A DNA stretch of 14,771 nt from CAYLLT01 sp964591605 (lineage in GTDB: Bacteria > Planctomycetota > Phycisphaerae > UBA1845 > PWPN01). The notes beneath the pieces are model-generated. The model worked only from the letters and a program-made list of their open reading frames with translations, was not told the DNA's origin and searched no databases. A program made the translations under genes and the position numbers. Shown one piece after another: positions 1-7,277 of the stretch (positions are counted from its first letter, which is position 1; every line of letters starts with the position of its first letter). The stretch covers positions 1-14,771 of the forward strand of contig CAZQEN010000184.1 of assembly GCA_964591605.1 (NCBI GenBank), given 5' to 3'.

Positions 1-1440
1 AAACAAAAATGGCCCATCCTTCCGACAAGTCGAATGTGAATGGATCGACTTGCATGGCCTGGACATGTGTTTGTGTCCGCGGCCTGGAGGATGAGCCAGT
101 GATTACCATCGGCGGTGTCCCGAAAATCCTTGAACCCTTCGTGGCCAACCTTCGTTTCTGGTTCGGCAAGCCGGCTTATGCTCACTTCTGCCCGATGCTG
201 ATCGCCTTCGCCGTTTCGTTCGGGCGTCGCAACGTCAGCAGCCTGTATGCCTGCATGCAGTCCAAGACCCACCGGCAGAAACTGAACGATTTCATGGTCG
301 AGAGCCGTTGGGCTGACGCCGAGGTTCTTCAGGACGCCGCCCGCTTCACACTCATGCAGATGAAGCCCCAGAAAGGCGAGCGGCTGGACATTCTCATTGA
401 CGGCTCGGGTAAACGGAAACGCGGTAAACGGATGGACGCGCTGGGTTTTATTCGTGAGGCCGGCACGCCCGGCTTCATCCCCGGCCACAAGTACCTGATC
501 GTGCTCCTGCGCTTCCGCGGCGTGATTCTGCCCTGGGCCATCGACCTGTACATTCCCAGGAAGTTCTTCCGCACCCAGGCGGGCAGGGACCTGGCCGAGC
601 GTACGGGCCGGCGGTTCCGGACGCTCAACGAGATGACCGCCCAGATCCTGGCGGACATGCCGGCGGACTGGGCTGAGCAGTTCAGGACGTATGTGCTGAT
701 CGACTCGGGCTTCTGCAATGAGACGGTCTGCTCGGCCGTCCGCGAAAAAGGGTTCCACTTCATCTGCGCCGCGCAATCGTCCCGCAATTTCCTGATGGAC
801 CGCGCCCGGCGCGGACCCAGGAAGGTCCGCCTGCTCACGCACGCGCCGGGGGTCCTGCGCTTTGCCGGCCGCGACGTGGAACTGCCGCCCAGGCGGGCGG
901 GTGGGGCCAAACGGCGGTTTCGACTCGCGTCTCAAACCGGAACGATGAAGGGCATCGGCCGGGTTCAATGTGTCTTCAGCAGGAGGAAGAGCGATGGATC
1001 CGTTCTTACCCTGGTCACCAGCGACCTGGGCCTCTGCGCTGAGGAGGTTGCCACTGGCTACGGATGGCGGTGGGAAATCGAAGTCACGATCAAGGCGCTC
1101 AAACAGCACCTGGGCATGGGCGAATACCAGCACCGCTGGTTCGAGGGGGCATTGCACCACCTGCACCTCTCGTGTCTCGCTCACCTCACCCTCACCTTCG
1201 TCGAGCTGAATCGGCTCGGCAAGAAAGCTCAACGAGCAAACGCGGTGCTTCAGTTGCCTTCGACGCGTGAACTTCAGAATCGCCTGCGCGCCATCGTCTG
1301 GCACGACACCCTCGCTCAGTTGCGCCGCCCCTCGTGTCGCGAGGAGATCATCCGACATCTGGAACGCTCGCTGCGCCTGGATGAGGGAGTCCTCGATGAG
1401 GCCGCATAGTATCAAAAAACCGGGCAAGTTGTGTAACTAA
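1..1440 (+). mobile_element. IS4-like insertion sequence, left end outside or at window edge
   Basis: An almost complete IS-sized unit: one transposase gene beginning 9 bases into the window, then about 30 bases up to a hairpin. I cannot identify terminal inverted repeats because the left end is cut by, or lies outside, the window. Target duplications are also not visible. The right boundary near 1440 is a guess, placed before the GC-rich hairpin at 1445-1468. The element sits beside a tRNA 3' fragment, so this looks like a recombination-prone junction. Confidence 0.6.
9..1409 (+). CDS. IS4-family DDE transposase
   Basis: A 466-residue transposase that would cut and join DNA ends of its own IS by two-metal DDE chemistry. 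The first catalytic Asp is in LIDGSGKRKRGK (D131) and the second in VLIDSGF (D232). The third acidic residue lies in YGWRWEIEVTIKALK, which matches the IS4 signature Y-x2-R-x3-E-x6-K exactly (Y351, R354, E358, K365). An insertion domain between D232 and E358 is usual for IS4. The frame is open and full-size, so the element may be active. ATG at 9 is the longest start; ATG at 54 is an alternative, and the few upstream bases do not allow a choice. The subgroup within IS4 is not assigned. No other IS gene lies nearby. Confidence 0.9.
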   Translation: MAHPSDKSNVNGSTCMAWTCVCVRGLEDEPVITIGGVPKILEPFVANLRFWFGKPAYAHFCPMLIAFAVSFGRRNVSSLYACMQSKTHRQKLNDFMVESRWADAEVLQDAARFTLMQMKPQKGERLDILIDGSGKRKRGKRMDALGFIREAGTPGFIPGHKYLIVLLRFRGVILPWAIDLYIPRKFFRTQAGRDLAERTGRRFRTLNEMTAQILADMPADWAEQFRTYVLIDSGFCNETVCSAVREKGFHFICAAQSSRNFLMDRARRGPRKVRLLTHAPGVLRFAGRDVELPPRRAGGAKRRFRLASQTGTMKGIGRVQCVFSRRKSDGSVLTLVTSDLGLCAEEVATGYGWRWEIEVTIKALKQHLGMGEYQHRWFEGALHHLHLSCLAHLTLTFVELNRLGKKAQRANAVLQLPSTRELQNRLRAIVWHDTLAQLRRPSCREEIIRHLERSLRLDEGVLDEAA

Positions 1441-1444
1441 CACT

Positions 1445-1484
1445 CCCCTGTGGTCGCGCCGACAGGGGGGTTTGGCTGCGCCAA
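1445..1484 (+). terminator. Tandem hairpins after the transposase
   Basis: CCCCTGT (1445-1451) pairs with ACAGGGG (1462-1468) across a 10-base loop. A second stem follows, TTGGC (1472-1476) with GCCAA (1480-1484), across a 3-base loop. The first stem is GC-rich but is followed only by a short GGTTT run, so it is a weak intrinsic terminator at best. It could equally be an IS end or a recombination-site structure. Confidence 0.4.
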
Positions 1485-1497
1485 CAGCTCCTCGACG

Positions 1498-1535
1498 GAC
1501 TACCAACGACTACCAAGAAAAGTGAGTGGCTACCA
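1498..1535 (+). repeat. Short direct repeats of CTACCA
   Basis: GACTACCAA occurs at 1498-1506 and again at 1508-1516, exactly 10 bases apart. A third CTACCA lies at 1530-1535. Helically phased short repeats next to a tRNA 3' fragment resemble arm-type binding sites of tyrosine recombinases. No integrase gene is visible in the window, so that role is inference. Confidence 0.4.
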
Positions 1536-1650
1536 CGATACCGTGCGAAAAAACGCGATGAAACGCGACGCCTTGCGAAAACGGCTTTGCACGATAAGAT
1601 GCGGCAAGCGCAAGACATCTGAGTTTGTGGCGGGTCTTTGCGGGCAGGAT

Positions 1651-1690
1651 CACACCCGTAAGGTCACAGGTTCGAGTCCTGTAACGCCCA
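1651..1690 (+). other. tRNA 3'-end fragment, possible attachment-site scar
   Basis: A canonical T arm is present: ACAGG (1666-1670), loop TTCGAGT (1671-1677), CCTGT (1678-1682). It is followed by AACGCCC (1683-1689) and a discriminator A (1690), and preceded by a normal 5-base variable loop AGGTC (1661-1665). Upstream, the anticodon arm does not pair well, there is no D arm, and no GGGCGTT is present to form the acceptor stem. If read as a loop, ATCACAC would give a CAC (valine) anticodon, but the flanking bases pair only twice. No CCA is encoded. This fits the 3' segment of a tRNA gene left by integration or deletion rather than a working tRNA. Confidence 0.65.
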
Positions 1691-1815
1691 GTTCCATAAG
1701 ATACGCTGAACTCTGAACCTGGCGTACCTGTCTGCGTCGCGGCAATGCCCGCGCGGCGCCCTGCCCGGCGGCTGTATCCTGGTCGAAGCGTCGTCGATGG
1801 AAGTCGGTCATGCCG

Positions 1816-1841
1816 CTGCTATAGTGACACGTGTCATCTGC
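1816..1841 (+). promoter_or_regulatory. Operator/promoter box 1 (LacI-type palindrome)
   Basis: A 26-bp box containing the perfect palindrome TGACACGTGTCA (1825-1836), preceded by TGCTATAGT, which has the form of an extended -10 element. It matches the box at 3446-3471 at 23 of 26 positions. The centre is a CG step, as in known LacI-family operators. It lies about 40 bases beyond the lacI stop codon. No convincing -35 is visible, and a transcript starting here would run antisense to lacI. I infer an auxiliary operator or a relic of a duplicated promoter. Confidence 0.6.
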
Positions 1842-1878
1842 GGCTGAAGCGACGGGCGCATGCCGCTCAAGCCATCCG

Positions 1879-2940
1879 CTACCGGGAATTGATTCTGGCT
1901 GCCAACCGAGCGCCGCACGTTTCGCGCACCACCAGTCGTGTCGGGACGACCAGCCCCTCCGGCGAAAGATGCGGGTTCTTGACGCGTGCCAGGGCGCGCT
2001 CGACGGCGAGCCGCCCGCGATCCTGAGCCGACAGCCTAACCGTGGTAAGCTGCAGATACGTCGCCAGCGTCAGATCGTTGAAGCCGACCATAGCGACGTC
2101 TTGAGGGACCCGCTTGCCGGCCTGCCGCAGGACCTCCATCGCGGCTGCGGCCATCAGATCATCCGCAGCGAAAACCGCCGTGGGCGGTTTGGGGAGTTGG
2201 ATCAGCGCCGCCATGGCGGCGGCCGCCTCGGCGGGTTCGAAAGAATCCCCCACGATCAGATCCTCGTCGACGGGCAGACCGACTGCGGCGAGCGAGGCGC
2301 GGTATCCCTCTCGGCGCTCGCAGGCCGGCGTGCTCCGCGATCCCGCACTCAAATGGGCGATGCGCTTGTGCCCGAGCCGGATGAGGTGAGCAACGGCCGC
2401 AAAGGCTCCATTTCGGTCGTCGCCCACGACGTAGTCCACCTGCGTTCCCGGAGCACTGCTGTCCACGATCACACAGGCCACGTGCTCGCGGCTGGCCTCG
2501 CGAAGCCACTTGGCCGTACCCGCGAGACTACGGTAGCCCACCACGCAGATGATGGCATCTACGCGATGCTCCAAAAGCAGCCGGGCCTGCCGGATTTCGG
2601 TATCAGGATCGTTGTGGGAGTAGGCGAGCAGCATCCGATAGCGGCGGGGGGAGCACTCGAGTTCGATGCCGCTCACGATGTCAGCGGTGCTGGACAGTTC
2701 CAATGCCGGAACAATGACACCGATGGTCTGCGTCTTACCGGAGACGAGACTGCGGGCGATCCCATTGGGCCGATAACCCAGTTCAGCGGCAGCCGTCAGC
2801 ACGCGCTGGCGGGTGCTCTCAGGTATCGATACGTCTTCGCGGCCGTTGAGCACATACGAGACCGTTGTACGCGAGAGGCCAACACGTTTGGCGACATCGA
2901 CGCTGCTCAGAGTCCGTTTTCGAGCACGACCCTTCATCAT
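1879..2940 (-). CDS. LacI-family transcriptional regulator
   Basis: A 353-residue sugar-type repressor of the LacI/GalR family. The N-terminal helix-turn-helix spans about residues 12-33 (SSVDVAKRVGLSRTTVSYV). A hinge helix with NGIARSL follows; Leu65 aligns with the leucine that LacI and PurR insert at the central CG step of their operators. Residues 73-345 form a periplasmic-binding-protein-like effector domain, including a FAADDLMA segment and the usual C-terminal VGFND...LTTVRL block. I chose ATG at 2940 because GGAAGG lies about 10 bases upstream; a GTG at 3000 would add 20 non-conserved residues. The gene has its own strong promoter and is divergent from the cluster at 3538-8417, whose promoter carries a matching operator. 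The effector is unknown, probably a sugar or derivative. The family call is firm; the target assignment is inferred. Confidence 0.93.
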   Translation of the reverse strand: MMKGRARKRTLSSVDVAKRVGLSRTTVSYVLNGREDVSIPESTRQRVLTAAAELGYRPNGIARSLVSGKTQTIGVIVPALELSSTADIVSGIELECSPRRYRMLLAYSHNDPDTEIRQARLLLEHRVDAIICVVGYRSLAGTAKWLREASREHVACVIVDSSAPGTQVDYVVGDDRNGAFAAVAHLIRLGHKRIAHLSAGSRSTPACERREGYRASLAAVGLPVDEDLIVGDSFEPAEAAAAMAALIQLPKPPTAVFAADDLMAAAAMEVLRQAGKRVPQDVAMVGFNDLTLATYLQLTTVRLSAQDRGRLAVERALARVKNPHLSPEGLVVPTRLVVRETCGARLAARINSR

Positions 2941-3033
2941 AAGAAGAGCGCCTTCCCGACAGCAGAGACTGCCATGCGGCGGCGATTGTCCTGGGGGCAC
3001 AACGCAGCAACGCCCATTGGTGGACGCGTATCA

Positions 3034-3062
3034 ATTATACTGTTGGCTGAGCAGAGGGTCAA
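3034..3062 (-). promoter_or_regulatory. sigma70-type promoter of the lacI-family gene
   Basis: On the minus strand, TTGACC (3057-3062) is followed by a 17-base spacer and a perfect TATAAT (3034-3039). The predicted start near 3026 gives a leader of about 85 bases before ATG 2940. This is the closest match to consensus that I found in the window. No clear copy of the CACGTG operator overlaps it. Confidence 0.7.
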
Positions 3063-3425
3063 TGGACAAGCCAAGTCAGGTGCATGACCGCTCCTGCGCG
3101 CCCTGGGCGGCCCGTCCGGAGGGCGGAGCGCAGGAAGATGGGAGACGCAAAGCTCCCGCCGGTGCTCCATCGTGTCCGGATGATTCCACTGCCCCCCTCC
3201 TGGAGTCCCCCCGACGCTGCGCGACGGGTCACACTCGGACCGCAGGTACGAACATACCCCCGTGAAATCGGGGCATTCCCCAGGTCGACGGCATCCGCAC
3301 GCTGTCGTTTCGTTCTGACCGTTGATTCTCCATCTCAGCCGATCGAGATGCCGCGCGGCAGCGGATTGCAGGGTATTTCTTCCTAACCGCTTCCAGATTG
3401 ATCATCCTGGACACGCCCTCCGGCA
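3063..3425. other. Non-coding divergent intergenic region
   Basis: The region lies between the divergent lacI and cluster promoters. Short frames cross it in several phases, but none has a ribosome site or a recognisable product. The only structure I see is an inverted repeat, CATCTC (3331-3336) with GAGATG (3345-3350), about 80 bases upstream of the cluster -35 box. It could be an activator site, but this is unsupported. Otherwise nothing is seen. Confidence 0.5.
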
Positions 3426-3471
3426 TTGACATTCGCCACAGCTCTCTGCTAGAGTGTCACGTGTCACCTGC
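3426..3471 (+). promoter_or_regulatory. Cluster promoter with overlapping LacI-type operator (box 2)
   Basis: A perfect TTGACA (3426-3431), an 18-base spacer and an extended -10 TGCTAGAGT (-10 hexamer 3450-3455) form a strong promoter. The second 26-bp box (3446-3471) overlaps the -10 and start region. Its core is TGTCACGTGTCA (3455-3466), one base from the perfect palindrome of box 1. A repressor bound here would block polymerase directly, the classical arrangement for LacI-family control. The nearby LacI-type gene is the natural candidate regulator. Confidence 0.7.
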
Positions 3472-3525
3472 CACAGCCGCCGCAAGGAAGGCGGTTGCGC
3501 GGCGGCCTCATCGCGCGCCGCACCT

Positions 3526-3540
3526 GGAGGACGACCTTTG
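3526..3540 (+). promoter_or_regulatory. Ribosome binding site fixing a TTG start
   Basis: GGAGG (3526-3530) is spaced 7 bases from TTG 3538-3540. The longest frame would begin at GTG 3454, but that codon lies inside the predicted -10 box and operator, so it would not be transcribed. The TTG is therefore the best start for the gene at 3538. Confidence 0.75.
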
Positions 3541-6120
3541 CCAAGGCTGACGCTGGCTGCTGTGGTGCTTGAAAGCACGTGTGACAAGGCCCGCAACTTG
3601 GAGGCCATCTCGCGAGCGAGCCGCGAGGCGGCTACAGCGGGCGCAGATCTGGTCTGCTTCCCGGCCAGAGCCCTCACCGGCTTCTGGGAAACGAGCGGCG
3701 TCGCCGATCAGGCGGAAATCGTTCGCGCCCAGGTTGCCAATCCGGCGCTGGTCCATCCCGTGGGGCGTTCGGTCGTACTGCTGGAAGCTCTTGCCAGACA
3801 GTTGGGCGTGCATCTGGCGGTCGGGCTGATTGAAGATCACGACTACTACCATCTGCGCAACAGTGTGGCGCTGCTTGGCCCCGAGGGCGTAGCAGGCGTT
3901 GCGGCAGAGATGCACACGCCTGTCGCGCGGCACCCGACCTACGTCGGAGGCCGGGAATGCCGTGTCATGGACGTCAAGGGAGCCAAGATCGGCGTCCTGG
4001 TCGGGGATGATATCTACTACCCAGAAGTGGCTAGAATGTTAACCCTGCAGGGCGCCCAACTCCTGCTAGCCTGCCTCGCGAGGCCGGTGGATGATGTGGC
4101 GTCGGGCATTCTGAATTGGCGAGAGCAGGCGGTGACGGTACTCTCGGCCAGAGCCATCGAGAACGGGGTGTGCGTAGTGGCAGTCGAGCCGGCCGGTGCG
4201 GTTCTCAACGAGGCCGAAGATGTCAGCTATTGCTTCGTCGGGCAGGCGGTGGCGCTGGACTCTGCGGGTCGTCGAGTTGCGGAGACGGTGGCCAATAACC
4301 GACCGAAAATGCTCATGGCCGAGCTCGAGCTTCCGGGCCATGCGAGCGCTCGTTTGAACCGGCGCCGGCCCGTCCTGTACCCGGCGTTGACGGCGGAGCG
4401 CGAAGAGCCGGTTGTTCCGGGTCGGAGACCGTCGGACTGGGACGCACAGGGCGAATTGATCTGGAGCCGGCTGAAAGACCTGGGCTACTACGGGGCGGCG
4501 CTGGCCGGTTCTGCTGCAACCGCCGAGGATGCAGCCCATTCCGCCGTCGTCGTCACCGCGGCTGAGTTGCCATCACTTTCGAACTACCGTGCCATTTTGC
4601 TGACACGCCCCTGTCTGCGATCGGTGAGCCTCCCCGAATTGGCCGACCTTCCTCGCTGGGTGGAGGCAGGGGGCGTGCTCGTACTCGACGGCTACTGTGG
4701 CCGGAACAGCGAGCTGCTCGGGCGGCTGGTCGGCATCCGTGGGAGCCTTCAACATCAGGTTCATCTGCCGTCGTACCAGGACCCTACACGTGTCACCCTC
4801 CGCATGGGGCCCACGCGGCCGGACCCGGTCTTCGACGGGATGGAGGGGCGTTTTCGGGCCAAGGTCTGGGGACAGGTGTGGACGGCTGGAGAGGGGGCCG
4901 AAGTGACGGCTCGCCCTCTGGCACACTTCTTCCATCCCGATGGCAGGGAAGGCGCCCCGGCCCTCTACGTGAACGAAGTGGGGCGGGGACGTGTCTATAC
5001 CTTCATGTACTCCACGGGCTTTAGCCAGCTTCTGCTGACGCAGGGACGAGGCACGACACGGGATCTGGGGAGTTTTCCTGAGCGGGTGGCTCCCGACGTA
5101 CCGCTCGACGGCGATGTCAATACGTGGGGCGAACAGGTCGTCACAGACGCGGAGGATCAGTGTTTCCCTTCCGCAGATTATCACCTGATTCCGGTGATGA
5201 ACATACTGCGCCGCGCGACGAAGGATGATCTTCTGGTATCTCCGGTACCGGAGGGCAAAGAGTATGGCGTGATTTTCACGGGCGACTCCGACCGCGTGAA
5301 GGCGGATCTCGTGAACCGATACACCGAGATCCTGTCACGCTATCGCCTGCGGCCCACGCAGTTTCTGCTTGGGGACGGGTATCACCTCAGAGAACTGAGG
5401 GCCGACTGTGAATACGGTATTCATCCGCTTTTTCACGAAACCGAGCGCATGTCGTTCAACAAAGTGCTGGCCTGTGGTTTTGAACCGGAGCAGCTCCTCT
5501 GCGGCCGTCGTCACTGCCTCATCCAGTACGGGCTCACTGAGACGCTGGAGCGGATGGCGGAGTGCGGCATCCGATACACTTCTAACAACTGGGACTTCCC
5601 CTATTCTGAAACGCACTCCAGTGCGTTCCTTTTCGGCACTGCGCTGGCGCACCATGTCTACGACTGGGAGGGCAGGCGCATCGGCATCGTTGACATTCCC
5701 CAGGTGTTCATGGATTATCCGCCGGTCATGGCCTGTACGCAGGCTGCCCACCGGGATGTGCGACGCACACACGCCGTGGCGGCATGGAACTATCACCCGC
5801 AGAACCTGGTGATGCCGGAGTTCGTCGAGGCGATCGAATGGCTGGCCCGACAGGTCATTGCCGATGAAGCGTGGTCGGGGACCATGGGCGAATACGGTGA
5901 ATGGTACCGGATGCGTGACCGCGTCTGCGTCGCCCGAGGTCCGGAGGGTGTGACGGTGTCGGGAGAAGTCCCGCCCGGACTGGCCGTTCTGAGCCCGCAA
6001 CAGGAACTGACGATCAACGGCGTCGGCAGCCGGGCCGACCGTCGTTCCACATGGTATGGACGCGAGCTGTGGGTTCACGCGGTCCCGAGTCGTGTGCGGG
6101 TGGCGCATCCACGGGTTTGA
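3538..6120 (+). CDS. Three-domain protein: catalytically dead nitrilase fold, GATase-like domain, NodB-like deacetylase domain
   Basis: An 860-residue cytoplasmic protein with no signal peptide or membrane segment. Residues 1-280 resemble the carbon-nitrogen hydrolase (nitrilase) fold, but the Glu-Lys-Cys triad is gone. FPARALTG has A43 where PE is usual, AEMHTP has E124 in the K-x-H position, and VLVGDDIYYPE has G156 in place of Cys. Residues about 300-530 look like a ThuA/glutamine-amidotransferase-like Rossmann domain (GGVLVLDG, then GRGRVYTFMYSTG). Residues about 575-800 resemble polysaccharide deacetylases (NodB fold), with FTGDSD (D583, D585) and H629-P-L-F-H633 as a plausible D-H-H metal site. 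A small beta-rich tail ends the protein. It is the first gene of the LacI-controlled cluster, 23 bases before the first membrane gene. I do not know this architecture as a named family. Substrate and reaction are unknown; the domain calls come from motif reading, with the nitrilase fold the firmest. Confidence 0.75.
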   Translation: MPRLTLAAVVLESTCDKARNLEAISRASREAATAGADLVCFPARALTGFWETSGVADQAEIVRAQVANPALVHPVGRSVVLLEALARQLGVHLAVGLIEDHDYYHLRNSVALLGPEGVAGVAAEMHTPVARHPTYVGGRECRVMDVKGAKIGVLVGDDIYYPEVARMLTLQGAQLLLACLARPVDDVASGILNWREQAVTVLSARAIENGVCVVAVEPAGAVLNEAEDVSYCFVGQAVALDSAGRRVAETVANNRPKMLMAELELPGHASARLNRRRPVLYPALTAEREEPVVPGRRPSDWDAQGELIWSRLKDLGYYGAALAGSAATAEDAAHSAVVVTAAELPSLSNYRAILLTRPCLRSVSLPELADLPRWVEAGGVLVLDGYCGRNSELLGRLVGIRGSLQHQVHLPSYQDPTRVTLRMGPTRPDPVFDGMEGRFRAKVWGQVWTAGEGAEVTARPLAHFFHPDGREGAPALYVNEVGRGRVYTFMYSTGFSQLLLTQGRGTTRDLGSFPERVAPDVPLDGDVNTWGEQVVTDAEDQCFPSADYHLIPVMNILRRATKDDLLVSPVPEGKEYGVIFTGDSDRVKADLVNRYTEILSRYRLRPTQFLLGDGYHLRELRADCEYGIHPLFHETERMSFNKVLACGFEPEQLLCGRRHCLIQYGLTETLERMAECGIRYTSNNWDFPYSETHSSAFLFGTALAHHVYDWEGRRIGIVDIPQVFMDYPPVMACTQAAHRDVRRTHAVAAWNYHPQNLVMPEFVEAIEWLARQVIADEAWSGTMGEYGEWYRMRDRVCVARGPEGVTVSGEVPPGLAVLSPQQELTINGVGSRADRRSTWYGRELWVHAVPSRVRVAHPRV
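4786..4797 (+). promoter_or_regulatory. Intragenic copy of the operator core
   Basis: ACACGTGTCACC matches positions 1827-1838 of box 1 except for one T/C difference, and the corresponding part of box 2 except for its A/T difference. It lies within codons for PTRVTL of the fusion gene, about 1.33 kb downstream of box 2. Auxiliary operators inside the first structural gene are known in lac. A chance match is possible, and the first half-site is incomplete (CT instead of TG). Confidence 0.3.
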
Positions 6121-6143
6121 GTCTCGGCGGGAGCGACCGGAGC

Positions 6144-6695
6144 ATGTCGGGCGGCTCAGTTTTTCTGATTCTGGCTCTCCTCAGTCTATCGGGGCTGGGT
6201 ATCTGTCATAAGATTGCCGATTTCTACCACTGCAAGGCAAGTGCGATCAGCACGCTGCTGTTCTTCTGGGCTGCGGCCGTCCTCTGGGCGTATACGCTGT
6301 TTCAGGCGTCGATCCGGCACGTCGGCCTGTTCCCCCCATTCACTTTGGGAGCCACCGGGGTGGCTCTGGCGTGCGGGGCTTGTGCCGGCATTGCGATTCT
6401 CACGTTTCAGGTGGGCATCCGTTACGGCCGCATCTCCACGAGCTGGCTGGTAATCAACCTGTCCACGCTGGTTCCCGCGGTCCTTTCCCTTTTAATCTAT
6501 AAGGAATGGAAAGACGGCATAAAATGGCAGCAGCTTGTTGCCTTGGGCCTGATGTTCGCCTCGGTCGTTCTGCTCTGGCGCGACAAGGCGCGGGAGGATG
6601 CCCGTCCTCAGGGCCGCCTGTCCGCGCCGCAGGCGCCTATTGCGGCCGATGATCGGGTACGCGCCGCTGCCGGGGCGCAAGAGCAGGAGGCCTGA
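6144..6695 (+). CDS. Half-size EamA/DMT-type membrane protein A
   Basis: A 183-residue inner-membrane protein with five predicted helices at about residues 5-21, 35-54, 67-88, 97-118 and 128-145. The last two (STSWLVINLSTLVPAVLSLLIY and QLVALGLMFASVVLLW) have the pattern of one EamA repeat of the drug/metabolite transporter superfamily. A charged, Ala/Arg-rich tail of about 38 residues follows. EamA transporters usually carry two such repeats in about 300 residues. Here the second repeat is a separate gene starting 3 bases after this stop, so the two probably form a heterodimer. ATG 6144 was chosen because GGGAG and CGGAG precede it; a longer frame from 6051 would overlap the fusion gene. Substrate unknown. 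Confidence 0.75.
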   Translation: MSGGSVFLILALLSLSGLGICHKIADFYHCKASAISTLLFFWAAAVLWAYTLFQASIRHVGLFPPFTLGATGVALACGACAGIAILTFQVGIRYGRISTSWLVINLSTLVPAVLSLLIYKEWKDGIKWQQLVALGLMFASVVLLWRDKAREDARPQGRLSAPQAPIAADDRVRAAAGAQEQEA

Positions 6696-6697
6696 TC

Positions 6698-7117
6698 GTG
6701 TGGTATCGAATGATGCTGGCCGCGTTTATCGCGAACGGCCTCTGTGCGTTCGGCGCACGCGTTCTGCAGGGGATGAACCTCGCCGGCAGCCACTCATTCC
6801 TTTATCTGGCCTTCTGGTATACGGCAGGCCTGCTCATCTCGCTGGCGGCTCTGCTGAGTCGCTCACCGCGTTGCACCCGTGCCGAGCTGATGATCGGCGG
6901 GGCGATGGGGTTGTTCAGCTCACTCGGCTGGGTGTTCATGACGACCGCAATTGCGAGGGGTTTGCCCGGCTACGTTGTCTTTCCTGTTGCCATCGGTGGG
7001 AATCTCTCGATCGTCGCGGCGGTCGGCGTGCTGGTTTTCCGGGAGCGGCTCAGCGCTTACGGCAGCCTCGGCATGGTGTGCGGTATCGCCGGCATCGTCC
7101 TGATGGCAATCGGTTGA
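6698..7117 (+). CDS. Half-size EamA/DMT-type membrane protein B
   Basis: A 139-residue hydrophobic protein starting at GTG 6698, with AGGAGG 7 bases upstream inside the end of the previous gene. Five helices are predicted at about 5-22, 33-53, 64-85, 92-113 and 121-138. The segment VFRERLSAYGSLGMVCGIAGIVL matches the end of an EamA repeat (usually GERL followed by a glycine-rich last helix). With protein A it makes ten helices, the number in a full EamA transporter, and the tight spacing implies coupled translation. The role is inferred as moving the small molecule handled by the cluster, inward or outward. A paired SMR-like arrangement is less likely because SMR subunits have four helices. 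Confidence 0.75.
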   Translation: MWYRMMLAAFIANGLCAFGARVLQGMNLAGSHSFLYLAFWYTAGLLISLAALLSRSPRCTRAELMIGGAMGLFSSLGWVFMTTAIARGLPGYVVFPVAIGGNLSIVAAVGVLVFRERLSAYGSLGMVCGIAGIVLMAIG

Positions 7118-7277
7118 GTCTGGAGGATTCTCACAGCGCCGGACATTCCAAATCGGAGGGGAAGTCAGTTAAACAGTGTGACTCATTGCTGGATACGCTT
7201 ACGGCAGGAGCAGGCGTGATCGGCTGTGCCCGCAGGTTCCAGGTCAGTGCCCGGCTGACTTCTGAAGGATGCGCCGC

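Noticed and set aside
1450..1716. 88-residue frame ending with VTGSSPVTPS
   Set aside because: That peptide is the usual translation of a tRNA T arm; the frame crosses hairpins and repeats and is not a gene.
2941..3000. Upstream GTG start for the LacI-type gene
   Set aside because: The extra 20 residues do not look like family sequence, and ATG 2940 has a better ribosome site.
1831..3087. Long plus-strand open frame of 418 codons
   Set aside because: It is antisense to the LacI-type gene, has no recognisable domain, and its composition is that of a shadow frame in GC-rich DNA.
3084..3386. 100-residue plus-strand frame in the divergent intergenic region
   Set aside because: No ribosome site or recognisable domain; it overlaps promoter DNA.
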